Of a DNA stretch of 64,000 nucleotides, positions 42,459 to 51,512 are shown in pieces. The stretch's first letter is position 1; each line of letters begins with the position of its first letter. The position numbers and the translations under genes are program-made. The stretch is from positions 1 to 64,000 of the forward strand of contig NZ_JACSCY010000005.1 in the NCBI RefSeq assembly GCF_014333615.1. The letters run 5' to 3'. The DNA is from Hymenobacter citatus. GTDB taxonomy: Bacteria > Bacteroidota > Bacteroidia > Cytophagales > Hymenobacteraceae. Under the pieces are notes generated by a model. That model saw only the letters and a list, made by a program, of their open reading frames with translations. It searched no databases and was not told the DNA's origin.

Positions 42459-44921
42459 TTACTCCTTCACAAGCCGCTGGTGGAAAGTTTTTTGTCCGTC
42501 GCTGATGCGCAGGATGTATACGCCTTTGGCCAGGGCTGATACGTTCAGCTCGCCTTTGCCAGCATACGGCACCGCCAGTTTCGCACCGCGGATATCCATT
42601 ACTTCCACGCCCGCTACGGTGCCGTTGTCGGGCAGGGCAATGACTACGTGGTCGGTGGCGGGGTTGGGGTAAACAGCCACTTGGCGGGTAGGCATTTTGG
42701 CATCGAGGGTAGTAGCGCCCGCGAGGCCGGCTATGCCCGTGTTGTCGGCGGCCAGGGTACCACCGGTGATGTTCACAGAGTAGTCTTCAGTTTCGCCGTA
42801 GCTGTAGGTGCCGCAGCTGGTGGTGCCCGAGTTATCACTCATTACGATGCGCAAGCGGGTTTTGCCGGTTTTGGCCGAGGCAGGCACCGTAAAGGTGGCA
42901 CTTAAGGTACCGCTGCTGCCGCTGCTACCACCTACCACGTTCTCGCCGGCGTCCGCAAAGTCACCGTCTTGGTTGTAGTCGATATACACATCCCAGTTTT
43001 CGGTATAAGTCGAGGAAGCAAAGCCCGCGCTGAAGCTGATGGTCTGCGACGAGCCAGCTGCAATAGACGTGCTCAGGGCTGTGCCATCGTAGTAGCCGCC
43101 GTCTTTGCCCGAGGTGCGGGCAATGCTGCCCAGCTTCACATAGTCAATCCACTCGTAGGAGGTATCAGTACCCTTCGAGGTGCAGTAAGCAACCGTAGTA
43201 GGCGGTGGTGTGGTGGTACCACCACCGGAGTAGGCGGCGCCTACCCCCACGGCGTACCATGCATTGGTAGTGGCAATTACCTGCGCCGAACCCGCCCCAA
43301 ATAAGTCGGCGGCTGCCTGAATGGAGTAGCTACGGGCCGCCGCATAGTTGCTCGACGAAGTGAGGTATACGTCCTCCGTCCGGAAGGCAATTTTGGCCGC
43401 GTCGGTGATGCCTACCCCCGTCACGGAGTAGCTATTGCCACCTTCGTTGGTACCGCTCTTGCCCTGCGTCAGGATGTAGAACCAGTGGTTGAGCACGCCC
43501 GAGTTGGTATGCACGCCCCCATTATCGGCGGTGCCGGCATACCAATACTGACCTTTGTAGTAAGCTGGCTGACCCATGGCTTTAGGGTCACTCATAGAGC
43601 GTAGGGCGGCCTGTTGTTTGTCGATGTCTTCGCCAATGAGCCAGGTGCTTTTGGTGAGGCCGTAACGGGCCGCGTTGTACTGCTCCACGCAGGCCCCCCA
43701 GATGTCGGAGAAGCCCTCGTTCATGGCGCCCGACTCGTAGGAATACGTCAGGTTAGCGGTTTTTTCGCATACGGCGTGGCCGATTTCGTGCGCGCATACG
43801 TCTAGCGCCGTGAGGGGGCGGAAGCGAGTGCCGCCGTCGCCATACGTCATCACCGAGCCGTTCCAGTAGGCATTCTCGAAGCCTTTACCATCGCCAGGCG
43901 TGTCGTCGAAGTGTACGTAGCTCTTGATTTTGGCACCGGCACCATCGTAGCTATTGCGGCCGAAGATGTTCTTCCAATAGTCGTAGGTGGCTTGGGCACC
44001 GAAGTGCGCGTCGCCGGCGGCATTGTCGAAGTTGGCGTTGTTGTACTCGGCAGCGGTCCAGTTATTATCGGCGTCGGTGAAGTCGACGGCGCTGGTGTAG
44101 CTGTTGCTTTTCCTGCAATTGTAGGTTTCGATGCCGTTGCCGCGGGTGGTTTCGCGCAGGCGGTAGCTGCCGTTGTAGCTATCGGTAGCCACCGAGCGGG
44201 TGCCGCTGTAGGCGGTGGCAAAGCTGCCCGTAGCGGCAGCGTGCTTGATGATATCGTCCTTATACACCACCTCGCCCGAATGCGCATCTACATAGAGGTA
44301 GGCGCGGCTCACGGGGGCCTTGGCATACACGTTAAACTTCCAGGCTAGCACCGTTTTGGCTTCGCCTTCGCCTACCCCAATCACCACCAGCTCGCCTTTG
44401 GGCTTGTAGGTAGCCGCAGGGTCTTGCTCCTGCTCTTTCAGGAAAGCTTCTTCAGCGGCATCCTGCCACATATATTGCCGGGCGCCCACAAAGCGCATGG
44501 CCCGCTGCAATGCAGCTTCTTCGGCCAGCGCAGGCTGCACATCCAGCTTATCGATGCGGGTAAGATGACCGCTCAAGCTTTCAATCTGCCCCTGTTTGGC
44601 GTGCACGGTGTAGTCGCCGTGCTCTACCCTGATGCCCCGGTAGTACTGTTGGTACTTTTCGTGGACATACCCCAGCGCGTCGGCCGACGTTTTGTTACGT
44701 AGCAGCTGGTCGGTGGTAGCTAGTTGCAGCTGTTCGCGCAAGGCTTTGGAGGCTTCACTTAACGAGTAAGTGGTTTTCGCACCGCGAAGCTCTACCAACG
44801 TTGGTGCAGCATTTTTAATTGGTTTTCCAGTCACTACAGGCGCATTTTGCTGCGCTTGGGCCGTAGCGATGCTTAGGCCGCCGAGCAACAGCAAGGCGGC
44901 AGCAGAGTAGTTTTCTGCCAT
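42459..44921 (-). CDS. M4 (thermolysin-type) metalloprotease with GEVED and T9SS sorting domains
   Basis: An 820-residue secreted protease. After the signal peptide, an FTP/PepSY-type propeptide runs to about 250 (YRGIRVEHGDYTVHAKQG and VLAWKFNVYAKAPVSRAYLYVD). The M4 domain has the zinc motif DVCAHEIGHAVCE, the third ligand in MNEGFSDIWG, and GVHTNSGVLNHWFY with the catalytic His. A GEVED domain follows (DVYIDYNQDGDFADAGENVV). The C-terminus is a type A sorting domain (VAVYPNPATDHVVIALP, then GVYILRISDG). It is therefore exported by T9SS and digests extracellular proteins. The gene starts at 44921 with an AT-rich upstream region. Confidence 0.95.
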   Translation of the reverse strand: MAENYSAAALLLLGGLSIATAQAQQNAPVVTGKPIKNAAPTLVELRGAKTTYSLSEASKALREQLQLATTDQLLRNKTSADALGYVHEKYQQYYRGIRVEHGDYTVHAKQGQIESLSGHLTRIDKLDVQPALAEEAALQRAMRFVGARQYMWQDAAEEAFLKEQEQDPAATYKPKGELVVIGVGEGEAKTVLAWKFNVYAKAPVSRAYLYVDAHSGEVVYKDDIIKHAAATGSFATAYSGTRSVATDSYNGSYRLRETTRGNGIETYNCRKSNSYTSAVDFTDADNNWTAAEYNNANFDNAAGDAHFGAQATYDYWKNIFGRNSYDGAGAKIKSYVHFDDTPGDGKGFENAYWNGSVMTYGDGGTRFRPLTALDVCAHEIGHAVCEKTANLTYSYESGAMNEGFSDIWGACVEQYNAARYGLTKSTWLIGEDIDKQQAALRSMSDPKAMGQPAYYKGQYWYAGTADNGGVHTNSGVLNHWFYILTQGKSGTNEGGNSYSVTGVGITDAAKIAFRTEDVYLTSSSNYAAARSYSIQAAADLFGAGSAQVIATTNAWYAVGVGAAYSGGGTTTPPPTTVAYCTSKGTDTSYEWIDYVKLGSIARTSGKDGGYYDGTALSTSIAAGSSQTISFSAGFASSTYTENWDVYIDYNQDGDFADAGENVVGGSSGSSGTLSATFTVPASAKTGKTRLRIVMSDNSGTTSCGTYSYGETEDYSVNITGGTLAADNTGIAGLAGATTLDAKMPTRQVAVYPNPATDHVVIALPDNGTVAGVEVMDIRGAKLAVPYAGKGELNVSALAKGVYILRISDGQKTFHQRLVKE

Positions 44922-45209
44922 ACAGAGGAGGGTAATTGGAAAGGAAGAAAGGAAATAGAACGATCTGCTAGCAGCAGGTTATCCAAATTAAGAATATTTC
45001 AATATCCACGCATACCACTAGAGCAAACGTATTTTTAATTTCTTACTAAGATAGCTCGTTCTATAAAACTGAAAATCCCATTTATAGACTATCCTACTTA
45101 GGCCTCTAGTACGTAGTGTGCAATGAGCCTGTTAATTTTACAAATCCGGGAATTTTTTGCTGTCTGGTTTCTTTTACAAAAAGCCAAAATATTATACAAT
45201 AATTTCACT

Positions 45210-46004
45210 ATGGTAGATTCCAGTCCTACTTTCTCTGCGACTCGCTGGTCGTTGCAAGACCAGATTGCCATTGTTACAGGAGCTTCCAAGGGCATCGGGG
45301 CTGCCATTGCCGAGGAGTTGCTGCGGCTAGGTGCTACGGTGCTAGCCGTAGCTCGCACGGCTCCGGCGCTGGAGCAGCAAGTAGCCGACTGGCAAGCCGC
45401 TGGCCTGGATGCGCACGCACTGGCCGCCGATGTCAGCCAAGAAGCGGGTAGGCAGCGGGTGCTGGATACCGTGCGCGAGCAATGGGGCCGACTGCATATC
45501 CTGGTTAACAACGTGGGCACCAACATCCGTAAGCCTACCGTAGACTACAGCGCCAGCGAGTTTCAATTTCTGCTGGCTACCAATCTCGAATCGACGTTTG
45601 CGCTATGCCAGGGCGCCTACCCACTGCTGCAAGCCGCTGAGGGGAGCAGCATTATAAATATCTCGTCGGTAGCGGGGCTGCGGCACGTACGCACGGGCTC
45701 CATCTACGGCATGACCAAGGCCGCCATGGTACAGCTCACCCGCAACCTGGCTGTGGAGTGGGCCGCCGACCGCATCCGCGTGAACGTGGTAGCGCCGTGG
45801 TACATCCGCACGCCCCTGGCCGAAACCGTGCTCCGCAACCCTGATTTCCTCCATAGCGTGCTCGACCGCACGCCCATGCGCCGGGTAGGCGAGCCGGAAG
45901 AGGTCAGTGCTGCGGTGGCTTTTCTGTGCCTTCCCGCCGCCAGCTACATCACCGGCCAGTGCTTGAGCGTAGATGGCGGCTTTGAGGTGAATGGGTTCCA
46001 ATAA
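45210..46004 (+). CDS. SDR-family oxidoreductase (tropinone-reductase-like)
   Basis: About 264 residues of the classical short-chain dehydrogenase fold. The cofactor motif is [15 protein letters not shown], followed by [19 protein letters not shown], the catalytic Ser in INISSVAGL, and YGMTKAA with Tyr and Lys. The [10 protein letters not shown] stretch is characteristic of the tropinone-reductase-like subgroup. The start is the ATG at 45210 (the frame begins at 45123). The sequence before it (44990-45200) is AT-rich and could hold a promoter. The physiological substrate is unknown. Confidence 0.93.
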   Translation: MVDSSPTFSATRWSLQDQIAIVTGASKGIGAAIAEELLRLGATVLAVARTAPALEQQVADWQAAGLDAHALAADVSQEAGRQRVLDTVREQWGRLHILVNNVGTNIRKPTVDYSASEFQFLLATNLESTFALCQGAYPLLQAAEGSSIINISSVAGLRHVRTGSIYGMTKAAMVQLTRNLAVEWAADRIRVNVVAPWYIRTPLAETVLRNPDFLHSVLDRTPMRRVGEPEEVSAAVAFLCLPAASYITGQCLSVDGGFEVNGFQ

Positions 46005-46068
46005 TCACGGATTGAAGCGGATTTGACGGATTAGTCGGATTTTGTGGACGGGAGTAATTGGAAGCGTT

Positions 46069-46170
46069 TGTCATCCTGAGCAGAGCGAAGGACCTTATCA
46101 CGTTAGAACGAGTCGTTGACACGATGGTCGTTCCCACGTGATAAGGTCCTTCGCTCTACTCAGGATGACA
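46069..46170. repeat. family A palindromic element A8
   Basis: The element extends from TGTCATCCTGAGCAGAGCG to CGCTCTACTCAGGATGACA. The units share the apex GAGCAGAGCGAAGG with one difference. Central arms ACCTTATCACGT / ACGTGATAAGGT are perfect. It lies between convergent genes. Confidence 0.93.
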
Positions 46171-46186
46171 GATAGTGGGAAACTTC

Positions 46187-47062
46187 TCAGCTATTTAAAG
46201 CCGACAGCGCTTTTTCGTACTGTGCCAGCGCTGTGGGCTCGGTGGCCAGGTAGAGGAAGGGCTCTATCAACTCCAATTCCATCAGCACCAGCTCACCGTC
46301 GATTTCCACCCCGTCTACGCGGGCGTAGAGGCAGGCGGGGGCAAACTGCTGCACAATGGCATCGGCGGTGCGGCGCAGGTGCTCCGGCGCGGGCCGTGCC
46401 TGAATGCCGCCACCCAGGTAGTGCTGCACCCGGAAGTCGCCAGACTTGGGGGTTTTCAGCACGCAGTGGCTGTACTCACCCCCCAAATACACCAACGACC
46501 ACTCGCCCTGCTCCTGAATCTGGGGTAGGAAGGGCTGCACCAGAAAGTCTTCGTGCTGGAGCAATTCGTTCAGGTCGGGCGTGCGGATGGAGGACTCGCC
46601 GCGCAGTAGGGCAAACGTATTTTTGGCGCCGCCACTCACGGCTGGCTTCACCACCAAGTGGTCAGTTTGCAAGGCGGCGTGGGCGGCTTCGGTATCAAAA
46701 TGACTGCCGCGGGGCAGCCACTGGGTAGGCACAATGCGCACGCCGGCCTGCTCCATATCGCGCAGATAGCGCTTGTTGGTGTTCCAACGCACCACAGCGG
46801 CGGGGTTCAGCATGCGCACTTGCAACTGCTCCATCTGGTCCAGCCACAGGTAGAACTCCTCAATGCGGTCGAAATAGTCCCAGGGTGATTTCAGGAGCAC
46901 CACGTCGTATTTTTCCCACTCCACGGCTGGGTTGGTCCACACGCGCGGCTCCACGTGGTGGCCCTGCGCGCGCAGGTAATTCGTGAGTAAGCTGTCTTCG
47001 TCTTCTACATTGGGCGCGGCATACTGAGCCAGGATGTCGCAAGTAACTAAGGCAATATTCAT
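46187..47062 (-). CDS. ATP-grasp domain protein (RimK/glutathione-synthase-like)
   Basis: A 291-residue ATP-grasp protein without a signal peptide. The N-terminal domain begins IALVTCDILAQYAAPNVEDE and has LLKSPWDYFDRIEEFYLWLD. The ATP-grasp core shows NKRYLRDM, DHLVVKPAVSGGAKNT (phosphate-binding loop), VQPFLPQIQEQGEWSLVYLGG and ARVDGVEIDGELVLMELELIEPFL with the metal-binding Glu and Asn-like residues. The group includes cycloserine-biosynthesis-like and peptide-ligase-like proteins of unknown substrate. It is followed on the same strand by nothing close; a B-type repeat stands upstream. Confidence 0.85.
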   Translation of the reverse strand: MNIALVTCDILAQYAAPNVEDEDSLLTNYLRAQGHHVEPRVWTNPAVEWEKYDVVLLKSPWDYFDRIEEFYLWLDQMEQLQVRMLNPAAVVRWNTNKRYLRDMEQAGVRIVPTQWLPRGSHFDTEAAHAALQTDHLVVKPAVSGGAKNTFALLRGESSIRTPDLNELLQHEDFLVQPFLPQIQEQGEWSLVYLGGEYSHCVLKTPKSGDFRVQHYLGGGIQARPAPEHLRRTADAIVQQFAPACLYARVDGVEIDGELVLMELELIEPFLYLATEPTALAQYEKALSALNS

Positions 47063-47136
47063 CGCAGATTGTGCGGATTAAATGGATTTCGCGGAGGGTT
47101 GCGGGTAGGGCGCGAGGTGCTGGTAGTGGCGTAAAG

Positions 47137-47232
47137 CGTCATTTCGACCAGCGGGAGAAATCTCGCGTGCTGATGCTAGATACTATCATCTAACGTCGGC
47201 ACGCGAGATTTCTCCCGCTGGTCGAAATGACG
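47137..47232. repeat. family B palindromic element B1
   Basis: Perfect inverted arms begin CGTCATTTCGACCAGCGGGA and end TCCCGCTGGTCGAAATGACG. Within each unit, ATTTC pairs with GAAAT around the apex GACCAGCGGGA. The spacer is short (about 25 bases). It lies between tandem genes on the minus strand. Confidence 0.95.
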
Positions 47233-47245
47233 TTCTATTATGTAC

Positions 47246-48553
47246 CTACCGTTTCGCGCCTAGGTAGTCGGCGGCGAGGGTGGCTAGCGTCGTTACGCCC
47301 AGCGTCAGGCCGCTTTCGTCTACGAAAAAATTGGGGGTATGATGCGGGGCCGTATCTGCCGGGTTTTTCCCCTTGGGCATGCCGCCCACAAACACAAACA
47401 AGCCGGGCACTTTCTCCTGGAAGTAGGCAAAGTCCTCGGCGCCGGTTACGGCCTTCTGCTCCTGCACGTTGGCAGCACCCGCCACGGCGCGCAGGGTAGG
47501 CGCCATTTGGGCCGTCAACTTTGGGGCGTTGTAAGTCACGGGCGTATAATTCACGATTTCCACCTCGGCGGTAGCGCCGGCGCTGCTGGCAATGCCGATA
47601 GCCACGCGGCGCACATCGGCCCACAGCTTCTGCTGCATGTCTTTGTCTAGGGTCCGAATGGTGCCCGTTAGCTCCACTTGCTCGGGAATGATGTTGTTGC
47701 GCACGCCGCCGTGCACCATGCCCACCGTCAGCACGGCCGCGTCTTTCGTCAATTCTGTTTGGCGGCTGATGATGGTTTGCAAGCCCAGGATAATCTGCGC
47801 GGCCGTTACCACCGGGTCCACGCTCAGCCAGGGGTAGGCCCCGTGCGCCGACTTGCCTTTCACTTTGATGGTAAACACATCGGCGGCGGCCATTTCGCCG
47901 GTGGGGCGGTAGCGCAGGTTGCCTACCTCTGTTTGGGCGTTGATGTGCAGACCAAACACGGCATCTACCTTGGGGTTCATCATCACGCCTTCCTGCACCA
48001 TTAGCTTGGCGCCGCCAGTTTCGCCGGGCAGGGAGCCTTCTTCGGCTGGTTGAAAAATGAACTTCACAGTGCCGGGCAAGTCCTTTTTCACTTGGCTCAA
48101 TACCTCGGCTGCGCCCAGTAGCATGGCCACGTGGGTGTCGTGGCCGCAGGCGTGCATCACGCCCACGGGTTGGTTGTTGTAGGTGGTCTTCACCTGCGAG
48201 GCGAAGGGTAGGCCGGTGGTTTCCGTCACGGGCAGGCCATCCATATCGGCGCGCAGAGCCACCACGGGGCCGGGTTTGCCGCCGCGCAAAATGCCTACTA
48301 CCCCAGTGCGGGCCACGCCGGTTTGCACCTCAATGCCCAGCTTTTTGAGGTGGTCGGCAATGATGCCGGCCGTGCGGGTTTCCTGATTGCCCAGCTCGGG
48401 GTGCTCGTGGATGTCGCGCCGCCAGGCAATCACCTTGCTTTCTTCTTGCGCCGCCAGTTTGGCAATGCGGGCGTTGAGGGCGGCGTTTTGGGCCAGGGCC
48501 GGCAGGGTAGTCAGCGCCAGAGCGGTAGTGAGCAGAGTAGAAGAACGAGGCAT
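47246..48553 (-). CDS. M20D-family amidohydrolase with signal peptide
   Basis: About 435 residues from the ATG at 48553, which starts a signal peptide (MPRSSTLLTTALALTTLPALA). The M20D domain has RRDIHEHPELGNQE, ALRADMDGLPV, HACGHDTHVAMLLGAA (metal-binding Cys/His motifs), FQPAEEGSLPGETGG and VTGAEDFAYFQ, plus a dimerisation domain in between. The family hydrolyses N-acyl amino acids or similar amides. With the signal, it is periplasmic, perhaps acting on peptides or hippurate-like compounds. The frame extends to 48607 but begins before the signal. Confidence 0.93.
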   Translation of the reverse strand: MPRSSTLLTTALALTTLPALAQNAALNARIAKLAAQEESKVIAWRRDIHEHPELGNQETRTAGIIADHLKKLGIEVQTGVARTGVVGILRGGKPGPVVALRADMDGLPVTETTGLPFASQVKTTYNNQPVGVMHACGHDTHVAMLLGAAEVLSQVKKDLPGTVKFIFQPAEEGSLPGETGGAKLMVQEGVMMNPKVDAVFGLHINAQTEVGNLRYRPTGEMAAADVFTIKVKGKSAHGAYPWLSVDPVVTAAQIILGLQTIISRQTELTKDAAVLTVGMVHGGVRNNIIPEQVELTGTIRTLDKDMQQKLWADVRRVAIGIASSAGATAEVEIVNYTPVTYNAPKLTAQMAPTLRAVAGAANVQEQKAVTGAEDFAYFQEKVPGLFVFVGGMPKGKNPADTAPHHTPNFFVDESGLTLGVTTLATLAADYLGAKR

Positions 48554-48680
48554 AGGCAGTGGATAGAGGGCATGAAAAAACGTCCTAAAGTACACCGATG
48601 GCACCACTTTCGCATACCTGCCGCCAGACTGTTATTTTTGTATTGAATGCGCTCCTTTTTAGTGCGGCGTTCTTTCTCGC

Positions 48681-49331
48681 ATGCTCGTTCATAGTTCCTC
48701 TGCGGCCCCACCGGCACGCCCACTCACCTGGGCTGCGACCCGAAATTCTCCTGTTTTTCGTCGGCAGTTGCTTCTTGTGCTGTTGCTCCTGCTGGGGATT
48801 TCCTGCGTGCTGCCTGCCTTCTTTGCCTTCATTCAGGCGCGGCCGGGTACGGTGCTACCCGACCCACTCCTAGACGTCCTACCCGCCCGCGACGTATCTG
48901 CACCCACCTTCGAGGTTATCTACCTGAGTATTGCAGTGGCTTTGGTGTACCTGCTGCCTCGCCCTACCCTATTGCTGCGGGCGCTGTGGGCCTATGCCTT
49001 CCTACATTTGCTGCGCGTAGCCACGCTGTGGCTACTCCCTCTGGAAGCCCCTACCCATCTGTTAGTGCTACACGATCCAGTAGTGGAGCGCTTCTTCTAT
49101 GCATCTGCCACTCCCATCACCAAAGACCTGTTCTTTTCGGGGCACACTGCCACGCTGGCCCTCCTGGCCCTGGCAGTGGGTAGGAGCCGGCTGCGTCAAG
49201 TGCTGGCCGTTCTGACAGCGGTAGTAGCTACGCTGGTGTTGGTACAACACGCGCATTACACCTACGATGTGCTGGCCGCCGTGCCGTTTGCTTTCGGCTG
49301 CAATTGGCTGGCGGGGAGAGTGGTGAAATAG
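48681..49331 (+). CDS. PAP2-family membrane phosphatase, sphingomyelin-synthase-like (PAP2_C)
   Basis: A 216-residue polytopic membrane protein with six predicted hydrophobic segments. The active-site motifs are TKDLFFSGHTATLAL and QHAHYTYDVLAAVPF. Together, S-G-H-T and H-Y-T-x-D-V are the motifs of the PAP2_C/sphingomyelin-synthase branch rather than the classic KxxxxxxRP phosphatase motif. It may transfer or remove a headgroup phosphate on a ceramide- or diacylglycerol-type lipid. A dihydroceramide desaturase homologue elsewhere in the window fits a sphingolipid role. The start is the ATG at 48681; other in-frame starts are possible. Confidence 0.8.
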   Translation: MLVHSSSAAPPARPLTWAATRNSPVFRRQLLLVLLLLLGISCVLPAFFAFIQARPGTVLPDPLLDVLPARDVSAPTFEVIYLSIAVALVYLLPRPTLLLRALWAYAFLHLLRVATLWLLPLEAPTHLLVLHDPVVERFFYASATPITKDLFFSGHTATLALLALAVGRSRLRQVLAVLTAVVATLVLVQHAHYTYDVLAAVPFAFGCNWLAGRVVK

Positions 49332-49367
49332 TGAGGTAGTAAAATGGTGAGGAGGTGAATGTAAAAA

Positions 49368-49475
49368 CGCCTGTCATCCTGAGCTTGCGAAGGACCTTCT
49401 CACGCGTGAACGAGTCGTTATTACGTCTATCGTTCTTCGGGTATAAGGTCCTTCGCAAGCTCAGGATGACAGGCG
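49368..49475. repeat. family A palindromic element A9
   Basis: The element begins CGCCTGTCATCCTGAGCTTGCGAAGG and ends with the complementary CTTCGCAAGCTCAGGATGACAGGCG. The central arms have partly degenerated on the right (GGGTATAAGGTCC). AATGGTGAGG-type repeats stand to the left, as around A1 and A7. It lies between convergent genes. Confidence 0.92.
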
Positions 49476-49509
49476 AGTGATTACTCAATATTCACTACCT
49501 CACCACTTC

Positions 49510-50292
49510 CTACAAATGCTTCTCATAAATACCAGCCGCAATCTTCTCTGTCAGCGACTTGGGTACGAAGCTGGTGAGCGTGGCTGAAATCTTGTTGAGC
49601 GCACCCGGAATCAGCTCGGCCTCGCCGGCCAGTAGGGCTATTACAGCGGCTTTGGCTACCTGCTCTGGCGTCATCGAGACCTTGTTGGCGGTGGCTTGCA
49701 GCGCGTCGTTCATGCCGGCGCGATTGGCGAAGTCGGTGGTAGTAGAGCCGGGGCTGAGGCAGGTGACGGACACCGGCGAGTTGCGCAGTTCATAGCGCAA
49801 GCCGCGGCTGAAGCTGAGCAGAAACGCCTTGCTGGCCGCGTAGAGCGACAGGGTAGGCACGGCTTGGTAGGCCGCCGTGCTGGCTACGTTCAGAATATAG
49901 GCTTTGGGCTGACGGCGCAGCGCGGGTAGCAGGCGGTGCGTCAGCTCCACGGGTACTTGCATGTTTAGGCGCAGCATTTGTTGCTGCTCATCCAGGCCTA
50001 GTTCTTCAAACCTACCCCACAGTCCGTACCCGGCATTGTTTACCAGCACAGTCAGCTCGGGCGCGGTAGCAAGGGCCCACTCCGCCACGCGGGCCGGGCC
50101 ATCAGCCGCAGCCAAATCAGCGGCCAGCACGTGCGCCTCTACCCCGAACTGCTGACGCAGGGTAGCGGCTACCGTTTCCAAAGCCGCTTCGGAGCGCGCT
50201 GTGAGCAGCACGTGGTAGCCGCGCCGCGCCAGCTCCGTGGCAATGGCCTGCCCAATGCCCCGCGAAGCGCCGGTGATAAGTGCCGTTTTCAT
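49510..50292 (-). CDS. SDR-family oxidoreductase
   Basis: About 260 residues from the ATG at 50292 (KTALITGASRGIGQAIATE with the cofactor motif). Further motifs are LVNNAGYGLWGRFEEL, LNVASTAAYQAVP with the catalytic Ser, and YAASKAFLLSF with Tyr and Lys, followed by VTCLSPGSTTTDFANRA. It resembles the DltE/YqjQ-like group of general SDRs, with an unknown substrate. The 20 residues upstream of this ATG lack family similarity. It is preceded 19 bases upstream by element B2. Confidence 0.93.
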   Translation of the reverse strand: MKTALITGASRGIGQAIATELARRGYHVLLTARSEAALETVAATLRQQFGVEAHVLAADLAAADGPARVAEWALATAPELTVLVNNAGYGLWGRFEELGLDEQQQMLRLNMQVPVELTHRLLPALRRQPKAYILNVASTAAYQAVPTLSLYAASKAFLLSFSRGLRYELRNSPVSVTCLSPGSTTTDFANRAGMNDALQATANKVSMTPEQVAKAAVIALLAGEAELIPGALNKISATLTSFVPKSLTEKIAAGIYEKHL

Positions 50293-50310
50293 GGGTTTAT
50301 TTTTGGTTTG

Positions 50311-50406
50311 ACCCTCATTTCGACCAGCGGGAGAAATCTTGCGTGCTGACATCAGGTAACAATTACAATAGCACGCAAGATTTCTCCCGCTGGTCGAAAT
50401 GAGGGT
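50311..50406. repeat. family B palindromic element B2
   Basis: Inverted arms ACCCTCATTTCGACCAGCGG / CCGCTGGTCGAAATGAGGGT are continuous with GAGAAATCTTGCGTGCT on the inside. Compared with B1, the outer ACG is replaced by ACCCTC on both sides, so the two arms have changed together. It lies between tandem genes on the minus strand. Confidence 0.95.
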
Positions 50407-50422
50407 CGAATTGGCCCTAAGG

Positions 50423-51238
50423 CTACTTTACCAAGTGTAGGAAGCGTAGGTAGAAGGGTGTAGGGCTTTCCTCGTTTTTGGGTTCGTATTTGCCCGAGAT
50501 GATGGGAATGTACATCACGCGGCGGCGCGATACCTCGCCTACCAATGGCGAACGGGCCACGCGGTGCCACATGCGGCCGTCGTGCACGGTCAGGTCGCCG
50601 GGCTCGGTTTCTACGGCTATTTCGTTGGGGTCTGAGTCTACGTCTTTGTAGTATTTCTTGCGAAACAGCATCTTCCGTAGGCTTTGCGTATGCGTGCCTA
50701 CCAGCAGGCGTAGGCCGCCGTTTGTAGCCGGCGTGCCATCGAGGTGCACACCCACGTTCAGCATCGGCCCGATGCGCTTGCCGTAGAATACGTCGCGCAG
50801 GGAATCGGTATGCCAGCCCATTTGCGAGAACTCCGAGCCCGTTACGTTCACGTAATGATTGATAACGAGGCCGTCCTTTTCGTTTTCGCCGATGCGTCCG
50901 CCGGGTGCTTCCAGCAGCGGAAACAGCGCCTCAAAGCGCGGGTCTTTCAGGAATTCGTGCAGCACGGGGCTATGGTGCGAGGCGAAAGCAAACCGCTGCA
51001 CAATGGACTGCCCATCTACATCCTTCCCGTATTTAATAGGTACGCCGTTCACTTTCTCTACGCCCTCGGCCAGCCACTTGCGCTGCACGTCTTCCGACGC
51101 ACGTAGCAAATCCTGCACCGTATCGGGGGTTAGAAAAGGTCGAAAATGCAGAAATCCATACTGCCGAAAAAACTCCAGTTGCTCCGTGGTCAGCGTATTA
51201 CCTAAAGTGAAGCGGGGATAATTCTGAAGAGATGACAT
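50423..51238 (-). CDS. phytanoyl-CoA dioxygenase (PhyH) family protein
   Basis: About 271 residues from the ATG at 51238 (MSSLQNYPRF). It has the PhyH fold of 2-oxoglutarate/Fe(II) oxygenases: FFRQYGFLHFRPFLTPD at the start, the metal-binding GWHTDSLRD (His and Asp) and the distal VHDGRMWHRV (His), followed by Arg-rich RRRVMYIPI, the likely 2-oxoglutarate contact. Family members hydroxylate diverse substrates such as ectoine, phytanate or mitomycin-like compounds. The substrate here is not evident. It is transcribed toward the SDR gene, with B2 between. Confidence 0.88.
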   Translation of the reverse strand: MSSLQNYPRFTLGNTLTTEQLEFFRQYGFLHFRPFLTPDTVQDLLRASEDVQRKWLAEGVEKVNGVPIKYGKDVDGQSIVQRFAFASHHSPVLHEFLKDPRFEALFPLLEAPGGRIGENEKDGLVINHYVNVTGSEFSQMGWHTDSLRDVFYGKRIGPMLNVGVHLDGTPATNGGLRLLVGTHTQSLRKMLFRKKYYKDVDSDPNEIAVETEPGDLTVHDGRMWHRVARSPLVGEVSRRRVMYIPIISGKYEPKNEESPTPFYLRFLHLVK

Positions 51239-51512
51239 AAGGCAAAGTAGAAACAACACCCCTTCCGGGGTAGGCGGCAAAGATACTCACACAATCCTAG
51301 CCGTTAGATGCGGACATAAAACATAAAAAACGGAGATTGTTTCGAATAAGCTACAATAAAGCTGGTTTGCGCTGCGTGAAGATGACGTGAACAGCTCCCA
51401 CGCACTCCATAAATAGCCTTACAGAAGTTCCCTTATGGCGTAACATGTGCGTCTGCAATAAGCTCCACCCTCCCAACGTAACGTACTCTACACAACTATC
51501 TATATTGTCTTT

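Noticed and set aside
45123..45209. N-terminal extension of the SDR gene
   Set aside because: The extra 29 residues are AT-rich and unlike the family. The ATG at 45210 begins just before the cofactor-binding fold.
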